A DNA stretch of 64,000 nt, taken from the NCBI GenBank assembly GCA_050330205.1, contig JBHJOA010000014.1, positions 1-64,000 of the forward strand, in the 5' to 3' direction. Under the pieces are notes generated by a model. That model was not told the origin of the DNA. It saw only the letters and a list, made by a program, of their open reading frames with translations, and did no database searches. Shown here piece after piece: positions 54,894-63,026 of the stretch (the first letter of the stretch is position 1; every line of letters begins with the position of its first letter). The translations under genes and the position numbers were made by a program. This stretch comes from Pelagibius sp050330205. Its GTDB lineage: Bacteria > Pseudomonadota > Alphaproteobacteria > Kiloniellales > Kiloniellaceae.

Positions 54894-55169
54894 TCAGGCC
54901 TTGCGGCCGCAGCTGCAGGTGCTGCCGGCGCGGACGTAGGCGCCGCAGGAGGGGCAGGGCACCAGGTCCTCGACCTGGTTTTCCGCCTTGCCGCCCTTCG
55001 GCGGAGACTCCGAGGACTTCGCGGCCGGCCGGCCGCCCTGCTTCTCGCGCAGCTTGGCCTCGGCCTGGCGGGCCGCCTGCAGGCGGCCGAGGAACTTGAA
55101 GCCGTACCACACCGCCGCCACAACGGCGGCGAGGACGATCAGCTTCTGCAGGGAGGGTAGCCCGAACAT
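54894..55169 (-). CDS. small membrane-anchored zinc-ribbon-like protein
   Basis: This is a 91-residue protein with one N-terminal membrane helix (about 8-27), a basic linker, and a C-terminal CPSCGAYVRAGSTCSCG, which looks like a zinc ribbon with two Cys pairs. Placed between sppA and glyQ in the same direction, it may share their transcript. The function is unknown. Confidence 0.75.
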   Translation of the reverse strand: MFGLPSLQKLIVLAAVVAAVWYGFKFLGRLQAARQAEAKLREKQGGRPAAKSSESPPKGGKAENQVEDLVPCPSCGAYVRAGSTCSCGRKA

Positions 55170-55217
55170 GGCGGCATTTAGCGTTGCGCCGGGGGCGAGG
55201 TCAACACAAGCCGGCCG

Positions 55218-56108
55218 TTACAGCCCGAAGCGCGACCACAGGGCGCGCTCCTCCACCGCGGCCAGGACGCCGGCGGCCCAGTCCTCCGGCGCCGGCAGTC
55301 CGCCGCCCCAGAGCGCCAGGCCCGCCTCGGAGCGCCCGCGCCCGAGGCCGAGGCGGCGCAGCAGGCGCTTCGGCCCCTGGATGCGGCGCAGCCGCACCCG
55401 CTTGCCGAAGCGGTCACGCAGCACCTGGCGCAGCTCGCCGATGGAATCCGCCAGGCCCAGTTCCACCGAGCGGCCACCGGCCCAGAACTCGCCGCTGAAC
55501 AGCTCCTCCTCGGCGCCCTTCAAGCGCTGGCCGCGGCGGTCGCGCACCATCTCCTTGAATACGCCGTGCAGTTCCTCCTGCAGGGTCTTCAGGCGCGCCA
55601 CGTCGCCGGGATCCTCCGGCCGGAAGGGATCGAGCAACGACTTGCGCTCGCCGGCGGTATAGAGCCGCCGCTCGACGCCGACCTTCTCCATCAGCTCGGC
55701 AAATCCGAAACCGGAGGTGATGACGCCGATCGAGCCGACGATGGAGGTCGGCTGCACGAAGATCTCGTCGGCGGCGCAGGCCAGCCAATAGCCGCCGGAG
55801 GCCGCCACGTCTTCGCAGAAGGCGAGCACCGGCACCTCCTTCTCGCGGGCGAGATCGCGGATGCGGTTGGCGATCAGCGCCGACTGCGCCGGCGAGCCGC
55901 CCGGCGAGTTGATCACCAGGGCGACGGCCTTCAGGCGCGGCTGGGCGAAGGCGCGCTCGATGAGCGGCTCGACGCTGGCGAGGCTCATGCCGCTGCGCAG
56001 CGGGCCGAAACCGCCGATTACGCCGGTGAGCCGCAGCACCGCGACCTCCGGCCGCGGACGGCGCAGAAACTCGAGAGTCAGCAGCTTCCAGAGGGTACCA
56101 AAGGCCAT
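55218..56108 (-). CDS. signal peptide peptidase SppA family (S49)
   Basis: This 296-residue single-domain S49 peptidase has nucleophile Ser104 (DVAASGGYWLA) and catalytic Lys156 (AGERKSLLDPF). It cleaves leftover signal peptides in the membrane. A clear N-terminal membrane helix is not seen (only LWKLLTLEFL), so membrane attachment is uncertain. The start at 56108 fits the family size; the frame is open upstream. Confidence 0.85.
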   Translation of the reverse strand: MAFGTLWKLLTLEFLRRPRPEVAVLRLTGVIGGFGPLRSGMSLASVEPLIERAFAQPRLKAVALVINSPGGSPAQSALIANRIRDLAREKEVPVLAFCEDVAASGGYWLACAADEIFVQPTSIVGSIGVITSGFGFAELMEKVGVERRLYTAGERKSLLDPFRPEDPGDVARLKTLQEELHGVFKEMVRDRRGQRLKGAEEELFSGEFWAGGRSVELGLADSIGELRQVLRDRFGKRVRLRRIQGPKRLLRRLGLGRGRSEAGLALWGGGLPAPEDWAAGVLAAVEERALWSRFGL

Positions 56109-56213
56109 AACGAAGTTCAGCGTCCCATCAGTTGAGTCTTCCCGCACGTGTCTTGATATGGGCACAGGCCCTCCGCCGTCCAGGCATTCCGACCCGGGCT
56201 GTCATCCGGGATG

Positions 56214-56960
56214 TCAAAGCTCCAGTCCGCGGGCGTCGCGCAGCACCGCCTCGGCTTCGCGGGTGTAGCCGCCGGCGGCATCGTGGAGGACCAGGCCGTG
56301 CCGCAGGCGCAGGGGGGCAGCGCTGCCCTTGCGGGCCTGCAGCAGGATACGCTTGGCGTTCTCGCCGTGATGCGGCCAGAGCGGAAACAGCGCCATGTCG
56401 CCGCAGGTTCCGGCGAGAAGCGCGAGCAGTCGGCCGATGCGGTCGGCCCGGTGAATCACCGTGAGGCTGCCGCGCGGGGCCAGCAGCGCGAGCGCGCAGG
56501 ACAGCCAGGCGTCGAGCGGCGCCGGCCCCTCCACGGTGGCGATGCGGCGCAACTCCTGCGCCGGCGCCTGGCCGGCGCCCGGTTCCTGGTAGGGCGGGTT
56601 CAGCATGACATGATCGAAGCCGCCGGCCGCCAGTACCGCCGGCGGGCTGGCGACATCGCCCAGCAGCACGGCGAGCCGCTCGCCACAGCCGTTGAGCTGG
56701 GCATTCTCCTCGGCCAGGGCGGCGAGCGGAGCCTGCAGTTCGAGGCCTGTCACGGTGGCCCCGGGCACCCGCGCCAGCAGGCAGAGCCCGGCGGTGGCCA
56801 CCCCGCAGCCGAGGTCGGCGACCCTTTCGCCGGCCTGCGCGGGCACCGCCGCGGCCAGCAGTACCGGGTCGATGGCCGCGCGATAGCCCTCGGCCGGCTG
56901 GCGCAGGCGCAGGCGCCCGCCGAGGAAGGCATCCTCGGTGATCGGCGGCAACAGGGTCAC
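56214..56960 (-). CDS. TrmN6-like tRNA/adenine N6-methyltransferase
   Basis: This 248-residue methyltransferase has VADLGCGVATAGLCLL (SAM motif), and the NPPYQEPG motif of N6-adenine methyltransferases. It begins TLLPPITEDAFLGGRLRLRQPAEGYRAAIDPVLLAAA, like TrmN6/YfiC, which modifies A37 of tRNA-Val. The start is GTG at 56960, overlapping the stop of the DUF2007 gene (GTGA). Confidence 0.83.
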   Translation of the reverse strand: MTLLPPITEDAFLGGRLRLRQPAEGYRAAIDPVLLAAAVPAQAGERVADLGCGVATAGLCLLARVPGATVTGLELQAPLAALAEENAQLNGCGERLAVLLGDVASPPAVLAAGGFDHVMLNPPYQEPGAGQAPAQELRRIATVEGPAPLDAWLSCALALLAPRGSLTVIHRADRIGRLLALLAGTCGDMALFPLWPHHGENAKRILLQARKGSAAPLRLRHGLVLHDAAGGYTREAEAVLRDARGLEL

Positions 56961-57175
56961 GGCAACTCCGCCCCCTCGCCCGCTTCCACCAGCACCCGGC
57001 GCGCCCGCTGGTGGTCGTCGTCGCTGACCATCAGGCGCCGCGGCAGAATGCCGATCGAACCCTCGACGTTGCTGGTGTGCATGTCGAACACCAGGGTGTC
57101 GATGCCGGCGTCCGCCAGCAGGGCTTCCAGCCAGGACAGCCTGACGATGTCGTTGGTGCGCAGCAGTTCCTTCAT
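56957..57175 (-). CDS. DUF2007 family protein
   Basis: This 72-residue protein matches the DUF2007 signal-transducing-like family: MKELLRTNDIVRLSWLEALLADAGIDTLVFDMHTSNVEGSIGILPRRLMVSDDDHQRARRVL. It has the ferredoxin-like fold seen in small regulatory proteins. In related genomes it precedes a methyltransferase, as here. Function unknown. Confidence 0.85.
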   Translation of the reverse strand: MKELLRTNDIVRLSWLEALLADAGIDTLVFDMHTSNVEGSIGILPRRLMVSDDDHQRARRVLVEAGEGAELP

Positions 57176-57383
57176 GGTGATCCAAGTTATAGCGCCAAAC
57201 GTCGCGGCAAGGGTATCGGGCTTGACCGCCCGCCGCTTCAACCTATGCTGCCACAAAGGCTTGCCGGCCGCGCCGGCCGCCGGGAGGGGAAACTTGGCCG
57301 CCGCGGGCCGGCGTGACAAGCTGCCGCTGGGCAAGTGAAACGGCCGCTCTACCTTGTAAAGCAGACGAGGTAGTGAGGTCAGG

Positions 57384-58469
57384 TTGCGGGCCGGTTGTGC
57401 GCGGCAATCCGTGCGCCCGGCGACGCGAGAGTATGGGGAAACCGCCTTGGCGTTGGCCGCCGAACTGGACAAGCAGCCGAAAGGCCCGGCACAGGCCGGC
57501 CTGGAGCCGTTGAGCCGCCTGGTGGCGGACGACCTGCAGGCGGTCAACCGCCTGATCGTCGAACATATGCACTCCCCAGTATCGCTGATTCCGCAGCTGG
57601 CCAGCCACATCGTCGCCGCCGGCGGCAAGCGCCTGCGCCCCATGCTGACCCTGGCCTCGGCCCGCCTCTGCGGCTATCACGGTGAGCGCCACCTCGGCCT
57701 CGCCGCCTGCGTCGAGTTCATCCATACCGCCACGCTGCTGCACGACGACGTGGTGGACGCCAGCGACCTGCGCCGCGGCCTCGCCACCGCCAATGCCGTC
57801 TGGGGCAACAAGCCCAGCGTACTGGTGGGCGACTTCCTCTTCAGCCGCGCCTTCCAGCTGATGGTGGCGGATGGCTCCCTGGACGTGCTGCGCATCCTCT
57901 CCAACGCCTCGGCGGTGATCGCCGAAGGCGAGGTGCTGCAGCTGATGACCGCCAACGACACCTCCTCCGACGAGGCCGCCTACATGCAGGTCATCGAGGC
58001 CAAGACCGCCGCCCTCTTCGCCGCCGCCTGCCGCATCGGCGCGGTGGTGGCGGAGCGCCCGGCGGAGGAGGAATCCGCGCTGGAGCGCTTCGGCAGCGGC
58101 TTCGGCATCGCCTTCCAGCTGGTCGACGACGTGCTCGACTACTCCGCCCTGCAGGCCGACCTCGGCAAGGCGGTGGGCGACGACTTCCGCGACGGCAAGA
58201 TCACCCTGCCGGTGGTGCTGGCGATCCAGCGCGCGGACGACGGCGAGCGGGCCTTCTGGCGGCGCTGCCTGGAGGATCAGGACCAGCGCGAGGGGGACCT
58301 GGAGCAGGCCATCGAGATCTTGCAGCGCCACGGCGCCCTGGCCGAGGCCATGGCGCGGGCGCGAAGCTATGCCACCTCGGCCTGCCAGGCCCTGGACGAC
58401 TTTCCCGACAGCCCGGCCCGGGCGGCCCTGCTGGAGGTCGTCGACTTCTGCGTCGACCGCGCCTACTGA
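57384..58469 (+). CDS. ispB: polyprenyl (octaprenyl-type) diphosphate synthase
   Basis: This 361-residue (or shorter) trans-prenyltransferase has the first Asp-rich motif LLHDDVVDASDLRRG and the second FQLVDDVLDY, plus GKRLRPML. It makes the long isoprenoid side chain of quinones. The start is uncertain: TTG at 57384 or TTG at 57447 (LALAAELDKQPKG). It is divergent from the DUF2007/TrmN6 pair. Confidence 0.88.
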   Translation: MRAGCARQSVRPATREYGETALALAAELDKQPKGPAQAGLEPLSRLVADDLQAVNRLIVEHMHSPVSLIPQLASHIVAAGGKRLRPMLTLASARLCGYHGERHLGLAACVEFIHTATLLHDDVVDASDLRRGLATANAVWGNKPSVLVGDFLFSRAFQLMVADGSLDVLRILSNASAVIAEGEVLQLMTANDTSSDEAAYMQVIEAKTAALFAAACRIGAVVAERPAEEESALERFGSGFGIAFQLVDDVLDYSALQADLGKAVGDDFRDGKITLPVVLAIQRADDGERAFWRRCLEDQDQREGDLEQAIEILQRHGALAEAMARARSYATSACQALDDFPDSPARAALLEVVDFCVDRAY

Positions 58470-58489
58470 GGCGTCCAGGGATAGAATTC

Positions 58490-58717
58490 CTATAAATCCT
58501 CCTGGATGGCCTGGCGCCACTCGCCCAGCCAGCTCAGTTCGTCGAGGAACACCATCAGCTTCACGCAGAGCGCCACAGGATGGGGAATCCGCGCCTTGCC
58601 GGAGGCCCAGCGGCGCACGGTGCGGTCGTTCACTTTCAGTTCCCTCGACAGGGCCGTCTGCCAGCGGCCGGCCCCGTAAAGGCGGGTGCAGAGTTCCCTC
58701 AGCTGGTCGGCCGACAT
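58490..58717 (-). CDS. small helix-turn-helix protein
   Basis: This 75-residue protein is mostly one HTH domain: LRELCTRLYGAGRWQTALSRELKVNDRTVRRWASGKARIPHPVALCVKLM, resembling YdaS/phage-repressor-like families. The start at 58717 puts the HTH at the N-terminus; the frame is open to 58783. A cluster of CCCTA motifs in the upstream AT-rich region is a possible target. Confidence 0.65.
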   Translation of the reverse strand: MSADQLRELCTRLYGAGRWQTALSRELKVNDRTVRRWASGKARIPHPVALCVKLMVFLDELSWLGEWRQAIQEDL

Positions 58718-58801
58718 GGCCTCCTCGTCTTCCTCCGTCGCCACGGTCGCGGTTCTCCCTTCTGCGGATCGATCGAAGGCCAATCTAGGACATTCTGACC
58801 A

Positions 58802-58917
58802 GCCCTACAAGGCTATTAGGGCAATTCGCCCAGCGTTCGAACACACGATTGGCCATTTTGCCCTAATAAATGACCTATATTCGGAGTTAGGCAGTAAAAC
58901 TAGGGTGAAAAGCCCTA
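58802..58917. repeat. cluster of five GCCCTA-type motifs
   Basis: GCCCTA at 58802-58807, 58860-58865 and 58912-58917 on the plus strand, and on the minus strand at 58817-58822 (GCCCTA) and 58901-58906 (ACCCTA). The first two form GCCCTA-N9-TAGGGC, and the last two TAGGG-N7-CCCTA. Spacing and both-strand use look like regulator sites rather than chance. Confidence 0.5.
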
Positions 58918-58976
58918 TTTATGGTAGGCCGCACAGAGTATATTGAAGTATTTTTTGGCACCTATGCTTTTTTCGA

Positions 58977-59005
58977 TTGACTTAGGTCCATAGCGTGGGT
59001 ATATT
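58977..59005 (+). promoter_or_regulatory. sigma-70-type promoter for predicted sRNA
   Basis: TTGACT (58977-58982), a 17-bp spacer and TATATT (59000-59005) are close to the consensus TTGACA/TATAAT. The start of transcription is expected near 59012. Confidence 0.75.
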
Positions 59006-59011
59006 CCAATC

Positions 59012-59150
59012 ATCGTTCGGACAGACAGAGACACCCATATCGCATTCCTGATCCAAGTACTCCGCATCGCACCTTTTGTCTCGCATACAACGCCGACCGA
59101 CATCGCATATTCAAGAAATTGGGGGTCGATTTATTCGACCCCCTTTTTTT
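59012..59150 (+). ncRNA. predicted small RNA (about 140 nt)
   Basis: A strong promoter at 58977-59005 and a perfect terminator ending at 59150 bracket about 140 nt with no long ORF. TCGCA occurs four times (59040, 59067, 59081, 59103), partly in single-stranded-looking stretches, which could be pairing sites. I do not recognise the family. Confidence 0.6.
59121..59150 (+). terminator. perfect rho-independent terminator
   Basis: GGGGGTCGA (59121-59129), loop TTTAT, TCGACCCCC (59135-59143) and seven T residues (59144-59150). It is oriented for plus-strand transcription, although no protein gene precedes it. Confidence 0.95.
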
Positions 59151-59201
59151 GACCTCGGAAGGCTCGAGGAGAAACGTTTCAACGGGGTGAGGACATAGGT
59201 A

Positions 59202-59705
59202 ATGGCCAAGCTTTCGGAGACACTGACCCGCGACCGCCCGCCGCAGAAGGTGCTGATCGGCACCCGCCTCAGCCGGGCCCAGCTCGACGCCCTGCTCGCG
59301 GCCCACGCCCGCTTCCGGGCCGGCCGCATCGACGGCCGCCGTGCCGTGCTGCTGCGCTGCGACCTCAGCGGCCTGGACCTGAAAGGCATCGACCTCAGCG
59401 GTGCCGACCTGGTCGACTGCGATTTCGAGGGCAGCAACCTGACCGGCGCCCGCTTCGATGGCGCCACCCTGACCGGCAGCCGCTTCGCCGACAGTCTGTT
59501 GAACGCCACGCGGTTCGCCGGCGCCGACCTGTCGCGCGCCGACTTCCACATGGCCGACCTGCGCGGCGCCGACCTCAGCGAGGCGAAGCTGGCGGAGGCC
59601 CGCCTGGAAACCGCGCTGATCGGCGAAAGTCCGGAATCGGGCCTGCCGACGACCCTGGATACCCGGGTACTCGACCGCGTGATGGAGCGCCGGCGCCGGC
59701 ATTGA
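59202..59705 (+). CDS. pentapeptide-repeat protein
   Basis: This 167-residue protein has about 17 A(D/N)LXX-type units between residues 50 and 140 (DLSGLDLKGIDLSGADL...ADLRGADLSEAKLAEARL) forming a right-handed beta-helix, flanked by a helical N-terminus and a basic tail. Function cannot be told; relatives include gyrase protectors and adaptors. It starts 51 bp after the sRNA terminator. Confidence 0.88.
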   Translation: MAKLSETLTRDRPPQKVLIGTRLSRAQLDALLAAHARFRAGRIDGRRAVLLRCDLSGLDLKGIDLSGADLVDCDFEGSNLTGARFDGATLTGSRFADSLLNATRFAGADLSRADFHMADLRGADLSEAKLAEARLETALIGESPESGLPTTLDTRVLDRVMERRRRH

Positions 59706-59757
59706 TCCGGTAACGCGGGAAGCCGTCCCGGATCTTGGTCATTGGGCCTTGACGCAC

Positions 59758-59805
59758 GGCCTCTATTAATCGAAATTCGATATCGAAATTCGATTAATAG
59801 AGGCC
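59758..59805. promoter_or_regulatory. 48-bp near-perfect palindrome before chrA
   Basis: Two 24-base arms (59758-59781 and 59782-59805) match in 23 of 24 pairs, with no loop. The core holds TCGAAATTCGA twice, directly repeated across the centre. It ends 12 bp before the chrA ATG, and a TTGACG is 3 bp upstream (59749-59754). It is a candidate operator for the PadR-type regulator at the end of the operon. Confidence 0.65.
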
Positions 59806-59817
59806 GGTACCTTTCCC

Positions 59818-61059
59818 ATGACTGACCGTTCCGACCCTGCGGAGACCGCAGCCGGGAACCCCTCCGTCAAGCCCTCCGTCAGGGACGTGTTCCTCGCCTT
59901 CCTGCATCTCGGGTTCACCTCCTTCGGCGGACCCGTGGCCCACCTCGGGTATTTCCGCGAGGCCTTCGTGGTGCGCCGCCGCTGGCTGGACGAGCGCAGC
60001 TATGCGGACCTGGTCGCCCTCTGCCAGTTCCTGCCGGGGCCGGCATCGAGCCAGGTCGGCATCGGCATCGGCCTCGCCAAGGCGGGCATCGCCGGGGCCT
60101 TCGCCGCCTGGATCGCCTTTACCCTGCCTTCCGCCGTGGCGCTCATGGTGTTCGGATACGGCGTCGTCGGCTTCCACGATGCCATCCCTCCCGGCCTGCT
60201 GCACGGCCTCAAGGTCGCGGCGGTCGCCGTGGTCGCGCAGGCGGTCTGGGGCATGGCCCGCAGCCTCTGCCCGGACGCGCCGAGGGTCACCCTGGCGGTG
60301 CTCGCCGCCGCCGTCGTGCTTGCCGCGCCGACGCCCGCCATGCAGGTTTCGGTGATCGCCGCCGGCGGTCTCGCCGGCCTGCTGGCGTTGCGCGGCGAGG
60401 CCGACGCACACCACGTCGCGCTCAAAATCAAAGTGAGCAAGGCGGTGGCGCTGGCCTGCCTGGCCCTGTTCTTCACCCTGCTGATCGGATTGCCGCTGCT
60501 GGCCGCGGCGAATCCCTCCCAGACCCTCGCCTTGATCGACAGCTTCTATCGCTCGGGCGCGCTGGTGTTCGGCGGCGGCCACGTCGTCCTGCCGCTGCTG
60601 CAGTCGGAGGTGGTGCCGCCGGGATGGGTCTCCAACGACGCCTTCCTGGCCGGCTACGGCGCCGCCCAGGCGGTGCCCGGACCGCTGTTCACCTTCGCCG
60701 CCTACCTCGGCACGGTGATGCAGCCCCTGCCCAACGGCTGGGCCGGGGCCGCGATCGCCCTGCTCGCCATCTTCGCGCCGTCGTTCCTGCTGGTGATCGG
60801 GGCGTTGCCGTTCTGGGATTCACTGCGCCGGCATCGTTCGGTGCAGAAGGCCCTGCTCGGCGTCAACGCCGCCGTGGTGGGCCTGCTGCTGGCCGCGCTC
60901 TACAACCCGGTCTGGACCAGCGGCATCCTCTCGCCCGGCGACTTTGCCCTGGCGTTGATCGCCTTCACGCTGCTGGTGTTCTGGAAGCTGCCGCCCTGGC
61001 TGGTGGTGGCCCTGTCGGCCTGCGGCGGGTGGGGGCTGCAGTTGTTCGCCGTCCAATGA
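59818..61059 (+). CDS. chrA: chromate transporter ChrA
   Basis: This 413-residue long-chain CHR protein has about ten membrane helices in two repeats. Each repeat carries an FGGG/FGGP-type motif: GFTSFGGPVAHLGYFR in the first and LVFGGGHVVLPLL in the second, with QFLPGPASSQVG and AAQAVPGPLFTFA. It exports chromate, perhaps also sulfate-like oxyanions. It overlaps the PadR-type gene by 4 bp. The start has no strong ribosome site but directly follows the palindrome at 59758-59805. Confidence 0.92.
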   Translation: MTDRSDPAETAAGNPSVKPSVRDVFLAFLHLGFTSFGGPVAHLGYFREAFVVRRRWLDERSYADLVALCQFLPGPASSQVGIGIGLAKAGIAGAFAAWIAFTLPSAVALMVFGYGVVGFHDAIPPGLLHGLKVAAVAVVAQAVWGMARSLCPDAPRVTLAVLAAAVVLAAPTPAMQVSVIAAGGLAGLLALRGEADAHHVALKIKVSKAVALACLALFFTLLIGLPLLAAANPSQTLALIDSFYRSGALVFGGGHVVLPLLQSEVVPPGWVSNDAFLAGYGAAQAVPGPLFTFAAYLGTVMQPLPNGWAGAAIALLAIFAPSFLLVIGALPFWDSLRRHRSVQKALLGVNAAVVGLLLAALYNPVWTSGILSPGDFALALIAFTLLVFWKLPPWLVVALSACGGWGLQLFAVQ

Positions 61060-61367
61060 ACGCCGGCGACAAGGATCTCTATTCGGGCCTCATCCGGCTG
61101 CATGTGCTGCACCATGCGGCGCGGGACCCCCTCTACGGCGCCTGGCTCATCGACGAACTCCGCCGCCACGGCTATGCCATCAGCCCCGGCACGGTCTATC
61201 CCATGCTCCATGGCCTGGAGCGCAAGGGCTACCTGGAATCCCGAGCCGAGGGCGCCGGCAGGCGCGCGCGGCGCCGTTATGCGATCACCGCCAAGGGACG
61301 CGACGCCCTGGCCGACGCCAAGGTCAAGGTGAAGGAGCTCTTCGGCGAACTTTTCGAGGAGGACTGA
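61056..61367 (+). CDS. PadR-family transcriptional regulator
   Basis: This 103-residue winged-helix protein has LHVLHHAARDPLYGAWLIDELRRHGYAISPGTVYPMLHGLERKGYLESRAEGAGRRARRRYAITAKG, the PadR core, then a short dimerisation helix. Its ATGA overlap with chrA couples translation. In place of the usual ChrB, it is the likely regulator of chrA. The 48-bp palindrome upstream of chrA is a plausible site. Confidence 0.88.
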   Translation: MNAGDKDLYSGLIRLHVLHHAARDPLYGAWLIDELRRHGYAISPGTVYPMLHGLERKGYLESRAEGAGRRARRRYAITAKGRDALADAKVKVKELFGELFEED

Positions 61368-61434
61368 GCGGAAGGCGTTGCGCCGGACCAATTTGGAACA
61401 GGACCGCCATCCATGGCTAAGTCTCTGAGTAGAT

Positions 61435-61511
61435 TGGTCGGGGAGAGAGGATTCGAACCTCCGGCCCCTACGTCCCGAACGTAGTGCTCTACCAGGCTGA
61501 GCTACTCCCCG
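61435..61511 (-). tRNA. tRNA-Pro(CGG)
   Basis: A complete 77-nt tRNA on the minus strand. The 5' acceptor strand CGGGGAG (61511-61505), anticodon loop TTCGGGA with anticodon CGG, T arm with GTTCGAATC, and encoded CCA (61437-61435) are visible. Both acceptor strands pair fully. Confidence 0.97.
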
Positions 61512-61767
61512 GCGCGGCGGCGTTATAGCGGCTCCCCGACGGCAATGCAATCCTGGCGAAGCGGCGGCGGCACTGGCCCGGATTGGTGGATTCGCCAAGC
61601 GTTAACCATGCCGCCGAAAGCGCCGCGGATTCCGGAATGCCGGGCCATTGCGCTGTTGACCTCGGCGCCGGATTCGGGCGGGATGCGTGCGGTTTCGGCC
61701 CTCTGGCGCCCGCCGGCAAGCCGCAGACCGCCGTCGCCGCGGCTCGTCCGCAATCTTGTGAGGAACC

Positions 61768-62817
61768 ATGAAGGGCTTTCGCCGGGCGGTCGTTGCCGCC
61801 GTCGTCACCGGGGCTTGGCTCGCGGGCGCCTGGCTTGCCGGGGCCGGACCGGCCGCGGCCGAGCAGCTGTCGTTGTTCCGCATCGGCACCGGCGGCATCG
61901 GCGGCACCTACTACCCCATCGCCGGCGTCGTGGCGCAGGCCATCAGCAACCCCGCCGGTCGTTGCGAGACCGGCGACACCTGCGGCGTGCCGGGTCTCGT
62001 CGCCGTCGCCCAGTCGTCCAGCGGCTCGGTGGCCAACGTGAAGGATATCGCCGCCGGGCGCATCGAGTCCGGCTTCGTGCAATCCGACGTGGCCTTCTGG
62101 GCTTACACCGGGATCAACGCCTTCGAGGGCGACGGCCGGCAGACGTCGCTCCGGGCGATCGCCAACCTCTATCCGGAATCGTTCCACATCGTGGTGCGCA
62201 GCGACGGCGCCATCCGGGAGGTGCGCGACCTCGTCGGCAAGCGGGTGGCCCTGGACGAGGCGGGGTCCGGAACCCTGGTCGGCGCGCGCCTGGTGTTGGA
62301 AGCCTACGGCCTGACCGAACAGACCCTGCAGGTCGCCTACATGAAGTCCGATGCCGCGATGGAGCGGCTCGTCACCGGCCGGCTCGATGCCTTCTTCCTC
62401 GTCGCCGGCTATCCGGCGAAGGTCGTCGAGTGGGCGGCCGAACAGACGGGCGTCCGCCTGGTGCCGGTCGCCGGCGAGGAGATCTCCGCCCTCCTGGAGC
62501 ACAACCCCTTCCTGCAGCGGGACCGCATCCCGGCCGGGACCTACGACGGCGTCGACACCGTGGAAACCATCACCGTGGCGGCCCAGTGGATCACCCGGGA
62601 CGACGTCGACGCCGAGACGATCTACGGGGTCCTGGAAGCACTCTGGCGCAGCGACGCGCGCCGTTTGCTCGACCGCGGTCACGCCAAGGGCCGCACCATC
62701 CGCCTCGAGACCGCGCTCGACGGCATCGGCATCCCCCTGCACGACGGAGCCCTGCGCTTCTATCGGGAGATCGGTCTGCTTCAGCGTCGCGACGCCACGA
62801 ACCGCTCACCGGGCTGA
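61768..62817 (+). CDS. TAXI-family TRAP transporter solute-binding protein
   Basis: This 349-residue secreted receptor has a signal peptide to about residue 31 (ending AAAEQ). The TAXI fold is shown by FRIGTGGIGGTYYPIAGVVAQAIS, SGSVANVKDIAAGRIESGFVQSDVAF and LVGKRVALDEAGSGTLVGARLVLEAYGL. The ligand is unknown; glutamate or other organic acids have been suggested for related proteins. No fused TRAP membrane subunit follows in the window. It may work with a remote one. Confidence 0.87.
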   Translation: MKGFRRAVVAAVVTGAWLAGAWLAGAGPAAAEQLSLFRIGTGGIGGTYYPIAGVVAQAISNPAGRCETGDTCGVPGLVAVAQSSSGSVANVKDIAAGRIESGFVQSDVAFWAYTGINAFEGDGRQTSLRAIANLYPESFHIVVRSDGAIREVRDLVGKRVALDEAGSGTLVGARLVLEAYGLTEQTLQVAYMKSDAAMERLVTGRLDAFFLVAGYPAKVVEWAAEQTGVRLVPVAGEEISALLEHNPFLQRDRIPAGTYDGVDTVETITVAAQWITRDDVDAETIYGVLEALWRSDARRLLDRGHAKGRTIRLETALDGIGIPLHDGALRFYREIGLLQRRDATNRSPG

Positions 62818-62978
62818 TCGCCACCGTTCGCCTTCGATCGACTCCTAGATCCGCCCAAATAACCATAAGTTACTGTGCTTTCAGCTTGTTCACCGAGTGG
62901 GCATGGGATAGCTTTTTTCAAGCCTCGCAGGCGCCGTGAAGTGAATTCTGACGGCACCGTGAAGGGGGGAACCAACAA

Positions 62979-63003
62979 GGCCCGTCAGCGGTGATGACGG
63001 GCC
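62979..63003 (+). terminator. hairpin in the leader of the last dctP-like gene
   Basis: GGCCCGTCA (62979-62987) and TGACGGGCC (62995-63003) form a perfect 9-bp stem with a 7-nt loop, 24 bp before the ATG at 63027. It may end the upstream transcript or sit in the leader as a stabilising or regulatory element. Confidence 0.5.
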
Positions 63004-63026
63004 AAATGAACGGGAGGATTTTACGA

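Larger units (their letters stand above)
58718..59201. other. AT-rich intergenic region with motif array and sRNA
   Basis: About 480 bp with base composition well below the 67% GC of the window. It contains five CCCTA motifs (58802-58917), a sigma-70-type promoter (58977-59005) and a predicted sRNA ending in a perfect terminator (59121-59150). The composition suggests acquired DNA. No convincing protein gene is seen. Confidence 0.6.

Noticed and set aside
59148..59205. Mobile element boundary near the AT-rich gap
   Set aside because: No integrase, transposase, terminal repeat or target duplication is visible; low GC alone is not enough.
59365..59620. Direct repeats in DNA of the pentapeptide gene
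   Set aside because: They follow from the A(D/N)LXX protein repeat and are not a separate DNA element.
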